A stretch of DNA of 64,000 nucleotides from Hamadaea sp013361475 (GTDB lineage: Bacteria > Actinomycetota > Actinomycetes > Mycobacteriales > Micromonosporaceae), in the NCBI RefSeq assembly GCF_040654195.1, contig NZ_JBFAHM010000002.1, forward strand, positions 434,001 through 498,000. Reading direction: 5' to 3'. A program made the position numbers and the translations under genes. Positions within the stretch are counted from its first letter, which is position 1, and each line of letters starts with the position of its first letter. The notes beneath the pieces are model-generated. The model made no database searches and had not been told where the DNA came from. It was given only the letters and a program-made list of their open reading frames with translations. This document shows positions 63,360-64,000 of the stretch, piece by piece.

Positions 63360-64000
63360 ATGCGGACAGTCGTAGTGGGGGCCGGCATCGCCGGTTTGGC
63401 GGTGGCGCACCGCCTGGCGGAGCTGGGCGCTCAGGTGACGGTGGCGGAGAAGGCTCCAGGGCCCCGTCACCAGGGCTACATGATCGACTTCTTCGGACCG
63501 GGATACGAGGCCGCGCAGCGGATGGGGCTGCTGCCCCGGCTCCGGGAGCTCGGATATCACGTCCAGCGGTTCAGCTACGTCGACGACCGTGGTGAGGTCC
63601 GGGCCAGCATGGACTACCAGCGGTTCGAGAAGGCCGCCAGCGGCGGCATCGTCAGCATCATGCGTCCCGATCTGGAGCGGGCCCTGCGCGAGGCCGTCGC
63701 CGATCGGGTCGACCTGCGCTACGGCACCAGCGTCACCGACATCGACAACCGCTCCGACGGTGTGTCCGTCGTCCTGTCCGACGGCACGACGATGGAAGCC
63801 GACCTGCTCATCGGCGCCGACGGGATTCATTCGGCCACGCGGACGGCGATCTTCGGGCCCGAGCGCATTTACCTCCGTTACCTCGGGTTCCACACCGCGG
63901 CGTACGTGTTCGACGATCCGGACATTCACGCGCAGGTCGCGGACGGCTTCTTCCTCACCGACAGCGTCGACGCGCAGATGGGCTTCTACGGTCTGCGCGA
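63360..64000 (+). CDS. FAD-dependent monooxygenase, cut by the window edge
   Basis: 213 residues are present. FAD motif VVVGAGIAGLAVAHRLAELG begins at residue 4; HQGYMIDFFGPG and the DG motif LLIGADGIHSATR follow, as in TetX/PgaE-like group A enzymes. The GD motif lies beyond the edge. GAGGAG lies seven bases before the ATG at 63360. Probably co-transcribed with the TetR gene. Confidence 0.92.
   Translation, partial: MRTVVVGAGIAGLAVAHRLAELGAQVTVAEKAPGPRHQGYMIDFFGPGYEAAQRMGLLPRLRELGYHVQRFSYVDDRGEVRASMDYQRFEKAASGGIVSIMRPDLERALREAVADRVDLRYGTSVTDIDNRSDGVSVVLSDGTTMEADLLIGADGIHSATRTAIFGPERIYLRYLGFHTAAYVFDDPDIHAQVADGFFLTDSVDAQMGFYGLR

Overview
The window is a 64 kb stretch of a very GC-rich actinobacterial chromosome. 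Strong G/C third positions, many GTG and a few TTG starts, frequent GTAC-containing words in coding DNA, leaderless TANNNT promoters and a crowd of ECF/RsbW/PadR/TetR/MarR regulators all fit Actinobacteria. I infer Micromonosporaceae (Actinoplanes-like) from overall style only. No rRNA, tRNA, CRISPR array, transposase or convincing prophage was seen. The region looks like ordinary accessory chromosome: small operons, each with a local regulator.

Layout. 0-9 kb: methyltransferase; a minus-strand run of KhtT-like regulator, CPA2 antiporter, GntR, M23 peptidase and an IMPase with an altered metal site; MFS, Zn-alcohol dehydrogenase and SMR pump; then an ECF41-type sigma factor facing its carboxymuconolactone-decarboxylase partner across a mirror-image promoter pair. 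9-19 kb: two-component system plus methyltransferase, DUF6069 gene, a receptor Ser/Thr kinase with a CBM2-like external domain next to an RsbW-like ATPase, PadR/HAAS pair, DUF6529 pair, epimerase. 19-28 kb: phosphoesterase-MFS-propeller operon, secreted hydrolase, a STAS/GAF-SpoIIE/RsbW partner-switching cluster, ComB-like protein, YcaQ-like protein. 28-38 kb: PadR-ABC-FtsX exporter, PHP phosphoesterase, ROK regulator, nucleotidyltransferase-like protein, MerR/GyrI pair, APH-like kinase. 38-49 kb: PadR/FAD monooxygenase, large LuxR-type ATPase, a STAS-HATPase-winged-helix fusion, APH-like kinase, MarR, VOC/TetR, ArsR-SulP. 49-64 kb: GT-C-like membrane protein, diguanylate cyclase, lipoprotein, a second two-component system, a CHAP/GH25/16-repeat wall hydrolase, APH-like kinase, a sugar ABC operon without its ATPase, and TetR/FAD monooxygenase running off the right edge.

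Most notable: (1) four copies of a 73-bp palindromic element with TGATCA ends (near 4.7, 19.7, 31.8 and 32.7 kb), in two orientations, one supplying a neighbouring stop codon; (2) a single protein (42658-43752) joining STAS-like, RsbW-like and OmpR-type DNA-binding domains, which would put partner switching and DNA binding in one chain; (3) the ECF41 sigma gene and its partner sharing face-to-face GTTACC-N16-CGTC promoters; (4) a kinase-CBM2 receptor whose Shine-Dalgarno lies in a 16-bp perfect hairpin arm. Many regulators also have a visible dyad or direct repeat at their own promoter, consistent with autoregulation.
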